Shown here: piece by piece, positions 16,802-24,078 of the stretch | Numbering within the stretch: position 1 is the first letter of the stretch | Layout: each line of letters starts with the position of its first letter | NCBI RefSeq assembly: GCF_900167135.1 | Contig: NZ_FUWZ01000002.1 | Span: 1,762,651 to 1,826,650 of the forward strand | Source of the DNA: Chitinophaga eiseniae | GTDB lineage: Bacteria; Bacteroidota; Bacteroidia; Chitinophagales; Chitinophagaceae | Direction of reading: 5' to 3' | DNA length: 64,000 nucleotides | Program-made: the position numbers and the translations under genes | The notes under the pieces: model-generated | Told to the model about the DNA's origin: nothing | The model's input: the letters and a program-made list of their open reading frames with translations, nothing else | Database searches by the model: none

Positions 16802-17251
16802 ATGTCATTAGAAACAAACATCAACGCCGAGATCAAAACGGCGATGCTGGGTAAAAAAGAGGCAGACCTGCGTGCATTGCGCGCCATCAAAGCAGCCATC
16901 CTGCTGGCTAAAACAGCGGAAGGCAGCACCGGCGAGCTGACAGAAGCCGATGAGAGCAAGCTGTTACAAAAACTGGCCAAACAACGGAAAGACTCCCTCG
17001 AAATTTTCCGTCAGCAGCATCGTGAAGATCTGGCAAAGAAGGAAGAAGAGGAACTGGAAGTGATTGAGCGTTTCCTGCCCAAACAGATGACCGAAGATGA
17101 ATTGAGAGCTGCCCTGACAGACATCATTGCATCTGTAGGTGCTGCTTCCCCTGCCGATATGGGCAAGGTGATGGGCGCGGCCACCAAACAACTGGCCGGT
17201 AAAGCCGACGGAAAGGCTATTTCCGCAATGGTGAAAGAACTCCTTAAATAA
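16802..17251 (+). CDS. GatB/YqeY domain protein
   Basis: A 149-residue protein of the YqeY family, homologous to the C-terminal tRNA-binding domain of the amidotransferase subunit GatB. It has the N-terminal helical bundle (LETNINAEIKTAML...) and the C-terminal small domain ending in DMGKVMGAATKQLAGKADGK, where GKVM and the G-K-A-D-G turn are family hallmarks. A role with tRNA is assumed from the homology, but free-standing YqeY has no established function. The AT-rich inverted repeat at 17254-17340 starts two bases after its stop. Confidence 0.9.
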   Translation: MSLETNINAEIKTAMLGKKEADLRALRAIKAAILLAKTAEGSTGELTEADESKLLQKLAKQRKDSLEIFRQQHREDLAKKEEEELEVIERFLPKQMTEDELRAALTDIIASVGAASPADMGKVMGAATKQLAGKADGKAISAMVKELLK

Positions 17252-17253
17252 GA

Positions 17254-17340
17254 GATTTTTGATTTACGATTTTTTTGATGGCGGGATTTCTCCGTTATCT
17301 CCCGGATATCAAAAAGTCGTAAATCAAAAAATCGCAAATC
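17254..17340. repeat. AT-rich intergenic inverted repeat (copy 3 of the family)
   Basis: The left arm (GATTTTTGATTTACGATTTT and on) and right arm (ATCAAAAAGTCGTAAATC and on) are complementary with a few mismatches, around a small inner hairpin (GCGGGA...TCTCCCG). The units again follow the AATCAAAAAATC pattern seen at 9378-9457 and 11466-11505. It fills the gap between yqeY and the cvpA-like gene. Confidence 0.7.
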
Positions 17341-17347
17341 ATAACTA

Positions 17348-17890
17348 TTGTCGATTGATATCGTTTTTGCCATTATCATGGTATTCGCCCTGTACAAGGG
17401 GTATACCCGGGGATTGATAGTGGCGGTATTTTCGCTGGTAGCCGTAACGCTGGGCATGGCGGTAGCCCTTAAACTATCCGCGGTGACGGCCCTGCAAGTC
17501 CAGCAACGATGGGATGTACATTCCCGCTGGGTCCCTGTACTTTGTTTTGTTTGTCTTTTTGTGGGCGTGGTATTATTGGTACGGTTGGGCGCAGGCGCCC
17601 TGCAGAAGCTCGTGGAGATGGTCATGATGGGATGGCTGAACCGGCTGGGCGGTATCCTGTTGTATGCCCTTATCTTCACTATTATCTACAGTGTGGTACT
17701 GTGGATGGCCAATCAGATTTACCTGCTGAGCCCCGAAACCAAATTGCAATCTGTAGTATATCCCTATATTGAACCTGTTGGCCCCTGGGTACTGGACCAC
17801 ATGGGTGACTGGATACCTGTTTTTAAAGACATTTTCTCCCAGTTACAGGCCTTTTTTGATAAAGCAGCCCGGCAGTTGCAACCGGCCTGA
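17348..17890 (+). CDS. CvpA family membrane protein
   Basis: A 180-residue inner membrane protein with four helices (about 3-20, 22-44, 60-84 and 98-122), the CvpA/colicin V production fold. The motif ALYKGYTRGLIVAVFSL near residues 14-30, with KG(Y)xRG, is typical. CvpA is linked to envelope homeostasis in proteobacteria, but its biochemical function is unclear. The best start is the TTG at 17348, which gives MSIDIVFAIIMV and a complete first helix; the next ATG would remove ten residues of that helix. The TTG lies just downstream of the AT-rich repeat. Confidence 0.83.
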   Translation: MSIDIVFAIIMVFALYKGYTRGLIVAVFSLVAVTLGMAVALKLSAVTALQVQQRWDVHSRWVPVLCFVCLFVGVVLLVRLGAGALQKLVEMVMMGWLNRLGGILLYALIFTIIYSVVLWMANQIYLLSPETKLQSVVYPYIEPVGPWVLDHMGDWIPVFKDIFSQLQAFFDKAARQLQPA

Positions 17891-17950
17891 CAGTATTTAG
17901 ATTAATAAAAAGAATTATTTTAGCGTAAAATTGACTTTCAAGATTTGGCA

Positions 17951-18727
17951 ATGGATTACGAAATCAAAACACAGGGCAAGTTTAATTTCATAGAAGAAGG
18001 AGAAGGAGAACCACTGGTATTATTGCATGGACTTTTTGGTGCTTTGAGCAATTTCTCGCACATGATCGAGTATTTCCGGCAGTATAACAAGGTTGTGATA
18101 CCCATGTTACCCCTGTATGATTTAAACATCCTGGAAACGTCTGTTGGCGGACTGGCGAAGTTTGTGCATAAGTTTATAGAGGCCAGAGGCTATCAGAACA
18201 TACACCTGCTGGGCAACTCACTCGGCGGCCACGTGGCGCTGGTATACCTGCTGAAACACCCTGAGGCACCGGTTAAGTCACTGATACTCACCGGCAGTTC
18301 CGGCCTGTTTGAAAACGGCATGGGAGAAACCTATCCCAAGAGAGGGGACTATGAATACATCCGTAAAAAAGCAGAGCTTACCTTCTATGATCCGAAGATC
18401 GCTACCAAAGAGCTGGTAGACGAGATGTTCGAAATTGTGAACAACCGTTTAAAAGTGATCAAGATCATCACCCTCGCCAAGTCAGCTATCCGGCATAATC
18501 TGGGCGATGAACTGAAGGACATACAACAACCTACACTGTTGATCTGGGGCCGTAACGATACCGTAACACCACCTATGGTAGGCGAGGAGTTCCAAAAGCT
18601 TATACCTAATTCTGAACTGGAATTCATTGACAAATGCGGCCACGCCCCGATGATGGAGGTGCCCGATGAATTCAACAAGATCCTGCATGCTTTCCTGGAA
18701 AGATTGAAAACACAGCCAACTGCCTGA
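17951..18727 (+). CDS. Alpha/beta-fold hydrolase
   Basis: A 258-residue cytoplasmic hydrolase with an intact triad: Ser90 in GNSLGG, Asp203 in GRNDTVTPP and His231 in CGHAP. HGLFG near residues 26-30 forms the oxyanion hole. The architecture matches the MhpC/epoxide-hydrolase-like group; the reaction is unknown. I choose the ATG at 17951 (MDYEIKTQG) rather than a TTG two codons earlier. It is followed after 115 bases by a CBS-domain protein at the head of the envelope biogenesis run. Confidence 0.86.
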   Translation: MDYEIKTQGKFNFIEEGEGEPLVLLHGLFGALSNFSHMIEYFRQYNKVVIPMLPLYDLNILETSVGGLAKFVHKFIEARGYQNIHLLGNSLGGHVALVYLLKHPEAPVKSLILTGSSGLFENGMGETYPKRGDYEYIRKKAELTFYDPKIATKELVDEMFEIVNNRLKVIKIITLAKSAIRHNLGDELKDIQQPTLLIWGRNDTVTPPMVGEEFQKLIPNSELEFIDKCGHAPMMEVPDEFNKILHAFLERLKTQPTA

Positions 18728-18842
18728 AACTTAGCTGTAAACGCCTCTGTACCGCTCTCTGCAGGAGCGGCTGGCAGCCCGTGCGCGTAATTTCTTTTTT
18801 GTTGGAAGATTCTTTGTTATTATTGTGTAAGAATACACGAAA

Positions 18843-19502
18843 ATGACCGCCAGAGAACTCATATCCACCGTGCCAATTCTGCAGCCTTCGGATGCAGGTG
18901 CCAAGGCATTGCGCCTGATGAATGAATATCATCTTACGCAATTGCCTATGGTAGTGGAAAACAAGTACGTGGCGCTGGTGGAGGAAGATCAGATCATGGA
19001 CCTGGAAGAGCCGGAAATAAAACTGGAGTCCATCCAATACAACGGCGCCAATCGCCCGGCCATCCAGGAAGGTGCCCATCTCTTTGAGGCGCTGAAGTTG
19101 TTTCACGAATTCAAATTATCTGTACTGCCCGTCATTACCAAAGAAAATGACTACCTGGGCATTATCACCAAAGATAACCTGCTGGCAGCCCTGGCCCAGT
19201 ATAACGGCGCCAAGGAAGCCGGTGGCATCCTGGCGCTGGAAATGGACCCCAGGGACTACAGCCTCAGCGAAATTGCCCGCATCGCTGAATCCAACGATGT
19301 AACCCTGCTCAGCGTCAATACGTTAACCGACCCGTCCGGTAAACTGGAAGTACTGCTGAAAACCAACCGTCAGGAGCTGCACTCCCTTGTAGCTACTTAT
19401 GAGCGGTTTAATTACACCATCAAATACATCTATTCTGAAGAACAGGAGGAAGACCTGCTCAAAAAGAACTACGACCTGCTGATGAATTATATCAGCATGT
19501 AA
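18843..19502 (+). CDS. CBS domain-containing protein
   Basis: A 219-residue cytoplasmic protein with a tandem CBS pair in residues 1-130: MTARELISTVPILQPSDAGAKAL with LTQLPMVVENKYVALV, then LFEALKLFHEFKLSVLPVI with YLGIITKDNLLAAL. CBS pairs bind adenosine nucleotides and report energy state. The C-terminal segment (about 135-219) has an ACT-like look (VTLLSVNTLTDPSGKLEVLLKTN). It is an extended stand-alone regulator, not fused to an enzyme. It precedes the BamA-like barrel and nadK; its partner is unknown. Confidence 0.85.
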   Translation: MTARELISTVPILQPSDAGAKALRLMNEYHLTQLPMVVENKYVALVEEDQIMDLEEPEIKLESIQYNGANRPAIQEGAHLFEALKLFHEFKLSVLPVITKENDYLGIITKDNLLAALAQYNGAKEAGGILALEMDPRDYSLSEIARIAESNDVTLLSVNTLTDPSGKLEVLLKTNRQELHSLVATYERFNYTIKYIYSEEQEEDLLKKNYDLLMNYISM

Positions 19503-19616
19503 GGCTCACCGCACTAAATTTCCGGTTATTTGATTAACTTGATTGGGTTCGTTATCTTCCATGATAACGACACACATTTAAATAACTTTAGAAGACGCTA
19601 AATCAGAGAGCCTACA

Positions 19617-21056
19617 ATGCTGAGATGCTGTTATTACTTGCTGGGAATCGTATGCCTGCTCGGCATCGGGTTATCCGGCACGGCCGCAGGCCGGTTAGGA
19701 GAGGAAGGAGAGGCTGTTACAGCGCTGGTGCAGGATTCCGGCTACCTGGTTGTCCGTAATATTGCCATTGTTGGTAACAAAAAAACCCGTACCTCCATCA
19801 TTCTCAGAGAAATCAGTACTGTGCCGGGAGATACCATCTACCTGAAAGATCTGGCAGAAACGCTGGAAGAACGCCGCAAACAGCTACTGAATACTTCTCT
19901 CTTCCTGAATGTCACCGCCAACGTCAAAAACTGGGACGGCAACAATGCTGATCTCGTGTTTGAAGTATGGGAGCGGTGGTACACCTTCGCCTTCCCCATT
20001 TTTAAACTCGCCGACCGCAATTTTAACCAGTGGTGGGTGGAAAAAGGTCACAAACTGAACCGCCTCAACTTCGGCGTGAAAGGCACCCAGGAAAATCTGA
20101 CCGGCCGCAATGACGGACTGGACGCCACCCTGCAGTTTGGTTATACCCAGAAAATCGCCCTCGCTTATAATCTGCCCTATATCGATAAAAGTTTCCGCCA
20201 CGGACTGGGTATCCTGTTTTCATATAGCCGTAACCGTGAAGTTAACAACGTCACCAGCAATAACAAACAGCAGTTTTTCAAGAAAGACGACGAATACCTG
20301 CGGCAGGCCTATGTGGTAGGGCTGCGCTACAGTTATCGTAAAGCCATCAATGCCCGCCACCAGGTGTTTCTCACCTATAACTATGAAAAGGTGGCAGACT
20401 CAGTGGCCATCATCAATCCGGATTACCTGGGAAAAGGGCGCACCAGCGTACGTTACCTGGACCTGTCCTACCGTTTTACCTATATCAAAGCAGACAGTTG
20501 GATATACCCGCTGAAAGGCGTCAGTATCACGGGAGAGGTGGCCAAACGGGGCATCGGTCCGCTCAGCGATATCGACGATGTCCGCTTCCGGCTCAACTAT
20601 ACCAAATACTGGCAGGTGCACCGCAAAACTTACCTGGCGCTGGGCATGCGCGGGCAGGTGAAATTCTCCGCCGATCAGCCCTATATCAACCAGCAGGCAC
20701 TGGGATATGCGGAAGATTACCTGCGGGGATTGGAATATTATGTGGTGGACGGTACCAGTTTCGCCATCCTGAAATCCACCTTACGCCGGGAACTGGTGTC
20801 TTTCAAAATCAAACTGCCCATTGTCCCGAAAAAATTCAACTCGGTGCCTTTCCGGATTTTTGCCAAAACCTACGGCGATGCAGGGTATGCGTACAGCAAG
20901 TTCCCGGGCAACGGTTTCCTGAATAACCGCTTTCTGTATACCGGCGGCGTAGGAATTGACATCGTTTCTTTTTATGACACCTGTCTGCGTATAGAGTACA
21001 GCGTTAACCAGTTAGGGCAAAAAGGACTATTTTTACACACCAGTGTAGATATGTAA
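19617..21056 (+). CDS. Short BamA/TamA-like outer membrane protein with one POTRA domain
   Basis: A 479-residue outer membrane protein: signal peptide (about 1-24), one POTRA domain (about 45-120, VVRNIAIVGNKKTRTSIILREI and the GDTIY turn) and a 16-strand-type barrel to the C-terminus, which ends in the aromatic-poor strand LFLHTSVDM. With a single POTRA it differs from the full BamA encoded 3 kb downstream; similar proteins in Bacteroidota are annotated as BamA/TamA family. It may insert or move a specific outer membrane protein or lipid. A long ATTACGA repeat lies between it and nadK. Confidence 0.83.
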   Translation: MLRCCYYLLGIVCLLGIGLSGTAAGRLGEEGEAVTALVQDSGYLVVRNIAIVGNKKTRTSIILREISTVPGDTIYLKDLAETLEERRKQLLNTSLFLNVTANVKNWDGNNADLVFEVWERWYTFAFPIFKLADRNFNQWWVEKGHKLNRLNFGVKGTQENLTGRNDGLDATLQFGYTQKIALAYNLPYIDKSFRHGLGILFSYSRNREVNNVTSNNKQQFFKKDDEYLRQAYVVGLRYSYRKAINARHQVFLTYNYEKVADSVAIINPDYLGKGRTSVRYLDLSYRFTYIKADSWIYPLKGVSITGEVAKRGIGPLSDIDDVRFRLNYTKYWQVHRKTYLALGMRGQVKFSADQPYINQQALGYAEDYLRGLEYYVVDGTSFAILKSTLRRELVSFKIKLPIVPKKFNSVPFRIFAKTYGDAGYAYSKFPGNGFLNNRFLYTGGVGIDIVSFYDTCLRIEYSVNQLGQKGLFLHTSVDM

Positions 21057-21166
21057 GTCAATTACGAATTACGAATTACGAATTACGAATGGGAATTCGT
21101 AATTCACCCGTACTCCGTAATGGGCAACAAGTGGGGTTGTAATTCGTAATTCGTAATTCGTAATTT
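21057..21166. repeat. ATTACGA tandem repeat arranged as an inverted repeat
   Basis: Four ATTACGA units run from 21061 to about 21089. A second block with the complementary TCGTAAT units runs from about 21140 to 21164, with an extra half-copy near 21094-21104 and a loop of about 35 bases. It starts directly after the barrel gene stop and ends just before nadK, so it forms a long hairpin between two cotranscribed-looking genes. Confidence 0.85.
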
Positions 21167-21169
21167 AAT

Positions 21170-22060
21170 ATGCAGGTTGCTCTTTATAGCAGGGGATTTA
21201 TTTCAGAAGACATAGCCAATATCCGGTTGTTGCTGGATGAATTGCAACGCGCGGAGATTTCCGCTACTTTTTACGAACCGTTTTACCGCATCCTGGTACA
21301 GTATATTCCTTTTGAGAAGGACCCTGCCCTGTTTTCCTGCGCGGAAGACCTGCCGGGGAAAATAGATTTCCTGATGAGCCTCGGCGGCGACGGCACCCTG
21401 CTGGACACCGTTTGTTACGTCCGGGACACCAATATCCCTGTTATCGGGATCAATTTCGGCCGGCTGGGTTTTCTGGCCAGTATCGGCAAGGATGAGATCC
21501 ATGCCCTCGTACAGGCCCTGCTGGACCGTACGTACATGGTAGACCAGCGGTCGCTCATCCACCTCGACGCCAACATACCGTTGTTTGGCGATATTCCATA
21601 TGCATTAAATGAATTTACCATACATAAGAAGGATACTTCCGCAATGGTGAAGATCCATACTTACCTGAACGGCGAGTTTCTGAACACCTACTGGGCGGAC
21701 GGGCTGATCGTGTCCACGCCGACAGGGTCTACCGGCTACTCGCTGAGCTGCGGCGGCCCGATCGTGTTCCCGGACGCCGGAAATTTTGTGATCACCCCGG
21801 TGGCGCCGCACAACCTCAACGTGCGCCCGATCATCGTTCCCAATGAAAGCGTTATCTCCTTTGAAGTGGAAGGCCGGAGCGACCAGTTCCTGTGTACGCT
21901 GGACAGCCGCATGGAAACCATCGACAGCTCGGTGCAGCTGGCCGTCAAAAAAGAAAAGTTCAAAATCAGCCTGTTACGGCTCGATGAAAGTAATTTCCTG
22001 CATACCCTGCGTAACAAACTGCTCTGGGGCATCGATGCCCGGAACCGGATCAAAATATGA
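21170..22060 (+). CDS. nadK: NAD kinase
   Basis: A 296-residue cytoplasmic enzyme that phosphorylates NAD to NADP using ATP or polyphosphate. The catalytic GGDGT is at residues 72-76, NEFTIHK near 147-153 and TPTGSTGYSLSCGGPIV near 186-202, all diagnostic of the family. Its length is typical. It opens the conserved Bacteroidota order nadK - DUF6089 - uppS - bamA - ompH. The ATG at 21170 lies 4 bases after the ATTACGA repeat, so its leader may be the repeat hairpin itself. Confidence 0.95.
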   Translation: MQVALYSRGFISEDIANIRLLLDELQRAEISATFYEPFYRILVQYIPFEKDPALFSCAEDLPGKIDFLMSLGGDGTLLDTVCYVRDTNIPVIGINFGRLGFLASIGKDEIHALVQALLDRTYMVDQRSLIHLDANIPLFGDIPYALNEFTIHKKDTSAMVKIHTYLNGEFLNTYWADGLIVSTPTGSTGYSLSCGGPIVFPDAGNFVITPVAPHNLNVRPIIVPNESVISFEVEGRSDQFLCTLDSRMETIDSSVQLAVKKEKFKISLLRLDESNFLHTLRNKLLWGIDARNRIKI

Positions 22061-22230
22061 GTACCGGATATAATATTTGTTAAATATATTCCTACATTTA
22101 CAAATGTATTGCCTGCTGATTGTAAGTTCAGTTATGCCTGTGAAGGAGGTTGATAAGGAAGCTGTTAGCATAAATGATCCGTCACACATTAAATAAATCC
22201 GGCATTATTGCGTTTAAGTAGAACTGATTT

Positions 22231-23097
22231 ATGCTGAAACCTTTTTTATATCCTAAAAACTTCGTGCTATCGTTCCTGTTGGCGGCGGCCTCTTTGCTGG
22301 CCGGCGAGGCGAGGGCGCAAAATGAACTGGAATATGTGGGGGAGCTGGGAATATCGGTCGGAGGAGCGCAGTATTTCGGGGATTTGAACACCAGGGGGGC
22401 CTTGAATACCATTAAGCCGGCGGTCGGCATTTACTATCGTAAATACCTGAATGAGTACGTGGGGGTACGGGCCCATGGCCGTTTTATGCAATTAGGCTAT
22501 TCAGACGCATATAATAAAAATGAATTTGAACGTCGCAGGAACCTCAGTTTTAATACGGATGTATTTGAGCTGGCCCTGCAGGGCGATTTTAATTTTTTCA
22601 AGTTTGAACCGGGCACCCTGGACCATCGTTTTTCCCCGTATTTGTCCGGCGGCGCCAGTATTTTCCATTTTAACCCTTACGCTTACCTGGACGGGGTTAA
22701 ATATAAATTACAGCCCCTGCGTACGGAAGGGCAGGGAACGGCCCTGTATCCCGACCGGAAGCCCTACAGCCTCGTTTCTTACGCCTTCGTGATCGGCGGC
22801 GGCTTTAAGTATAATATTTCAAAAAAAGTGAATGTGGGTCTGGAAGCGTTGTACCGGTTTACGCAGACGGACTATCTCGATGATGTAAGTACCACTTACG
22901 CCGGACCGGGAGCATTTCCGGCATTGGCCGGCGACAAAGCCAGTGTAGCCTACCTGTTGCAGGACCGGTCATACGCCACCGGTGAGCGTTTGGGCGTTAC
23001 CGGGCGTCAGCGGGGCAACAGCCGCGACAAGGACCAGTTCCTGACCATAGAGCTCACGATTAGTATATTGTTCACCTCTTACAACTGTAAATTTTAA
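22231..23097 (+). CDS. DUF6089-type outer membrane beta-barrel protein
   Basis: A 288-residue exported protein: signal peptide through ARAQ at about residue 30, then an eight-strand-like barrel starting NELEYVGELGISVGGAQYFGDL, a segment that is characteristic of the DUF6089 family located next to uppS/bamA in Bacteroidota. It carries many Tyr/Phe-rich strands and ends with ILFTSYNCKF. The function is unknown. Its constant position beside bamA suggests a role in outer membrane biogenesis, which is inference. Confidence 0.85.
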   Translation: MLKPFLYPKNFVLSFLLAAASLLAGEARAQNELEYVGELGISVGGAQYFGDLNTRGALNTIKPAVGIYYRKYLNEYVGVRAHGRFMQLGYSDAYNKNEFERRRNLSFNTDVFELALQGDFNFFKFEPGTLDHRFSPYLSGGASIFHFNPYAYLDGVKYKLQPLRTEGQGTALYPDRKPYSLVSYAFVIGGGFKYNISKKVNVGLEALYRFTQTDYLDDVSTTYAGPGAFPALAGDKASVAYLLQDRSYATGERLGVTGRQRGNSRDKDQFLTIELTISILFTSYNCKF

Positions 23098-23259
23098 TTT
23101 ACGGTTAATATACTTTCTACAGGCCGGCATTTCTTGCCTCCGGATGGCCCGGTTCTACCGCCGAAAATCCTGAAATCCCCGCTGGTATTGATTTCGCTGT
23201 TAAAACTACGTTAAAACAAGGGGGCAAGCTTTGCTAAAAAAGTCATTGCTCTATTTTTG

Positions 23260-23267
23260 TATCTTTG
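23260..23267 (+). promoter_or_regulatory. -7 promoter box upstream of uppS
   Basis: TATCTTTG, a perfect TAnnTTTG box, 49 bases before the uppS ATG. A second match (TATTTTTG) lies at 23252-23259. TTG triplets exist upstream but not at the ideal spacing, so the exact start is uncertain. This box would serve uppS, bamA and the ompH genes. Confidence 0.5.
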
Positions 23268-23316
23268 CACACTTTTAGTGAATCTGTATAAACTGATATA
23301 ATACGCCTGACACAAA

Positions 23317-24078
23317 ATGAGCTTGAAGGATAAATTAGACTTACAACGGTTACCCCGCCACATCGCCATTATCATGGACGGTAACGGCCGTTGGGCTAAG
23401 GAGCGTGGACAAGACAGGCTGTATGGGCATCACGAAGGCGTGGAAAGTGTGCGCAATATCGTTGAAACCTGTGCAGAACTTGGAATAGGCTACCTGACCC
23501 TGTATGCTTTCTCTACTGAAAACTGGGACCGCCCCGTTTACGAGGTGAACGGCATAATGGAATTGCTGGTGAATACTATCCGTAAGGAGGTAGGTACCTT
23601 ATCCAAAAACAATATCAGGCTGAGTGTCATCGGCGACATGAGCATGCTGCCCCCCCAGGCCCAACAGGAAATGGAAGAGGCTATTGCGCTGACCAGCCAC
23701 AATACCGGCCTCAATCTTATCATGGCCCTCAGCTACAGTGCCCGTTGGGAAATCGTGAATGCTGCCCAGAAAATCGCTCTGGATGTGAAAAAGGGAACCC
23801 TCGACCCGGCTTCCGTAACGCCGGAGGTATGGGAAAAATATCTCTGTACCGCAGGATTGCCCGACCCGGAATTAATGATCCGTACCAGTGGTGAATGCCG
23901 GATCAGCAATTTCCTGCTATATCAACTGGCTTACGCGGAACTGTACTTTACAGATACCCGCTGGCCGGACTTCCGCAATGAACATCTTTACCAAGCCATC
24001 TTAAACTATCAAACCAGAGAACGGCGCTTTGGCAAAACAAGCGAACAAATTCAGCAGAATGAAGAAATTATTTCCTAA
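23317..24078 (+). CDS. uppS: Isoprenyl transferase (undecaprenyl diphosphate synthase)
   Basis: A 253-residue cis-prenyltransferase making the C55 lipid carrier for peptidoglycan and glycan assembly. The hallmark HIAIIMDGNGRWAKERG is at residues 15-31 with catalytic Asp21, and the substrate-binding RTSGECRISNFLLYQLAY is near 192-209. Its length is standard. The last 20 bases overlap the start of bamA in another frame, indicating translational coupling of carrier-lipid synthesis with outer membrane assembly. A -7 box lies at 23260-23267. Confidence 0.95.
   Translation: MSLKDKLDLQRLPRHIAIIMDGNGRWAKERGQDRLYGHHEGVESVRNIVETCAELGIGYLTLYAFSTENWDRPVYEVNGIMELLVNTIRKEVGTLSKNNIRLSVIGDMSMLPPQAQQEMEEAIALTSHNTGLNLIMALSYSARWEIVNAAQKIALDVKKGTLDPASVTPEVWEKYLCTAGLPDPELMIRTSGECRISNFLLYQLAYAELYFTDTRWPDFRNEHLYQAILNYQTRERRFGKTSEQIQQNEEIIS

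Noticed and set aside
21057..21166. CRISPR array from the ATTACGA repeats
   Set aside because: Units are 7 bases, contiguous and without unique spacers, and no cas genes are present.
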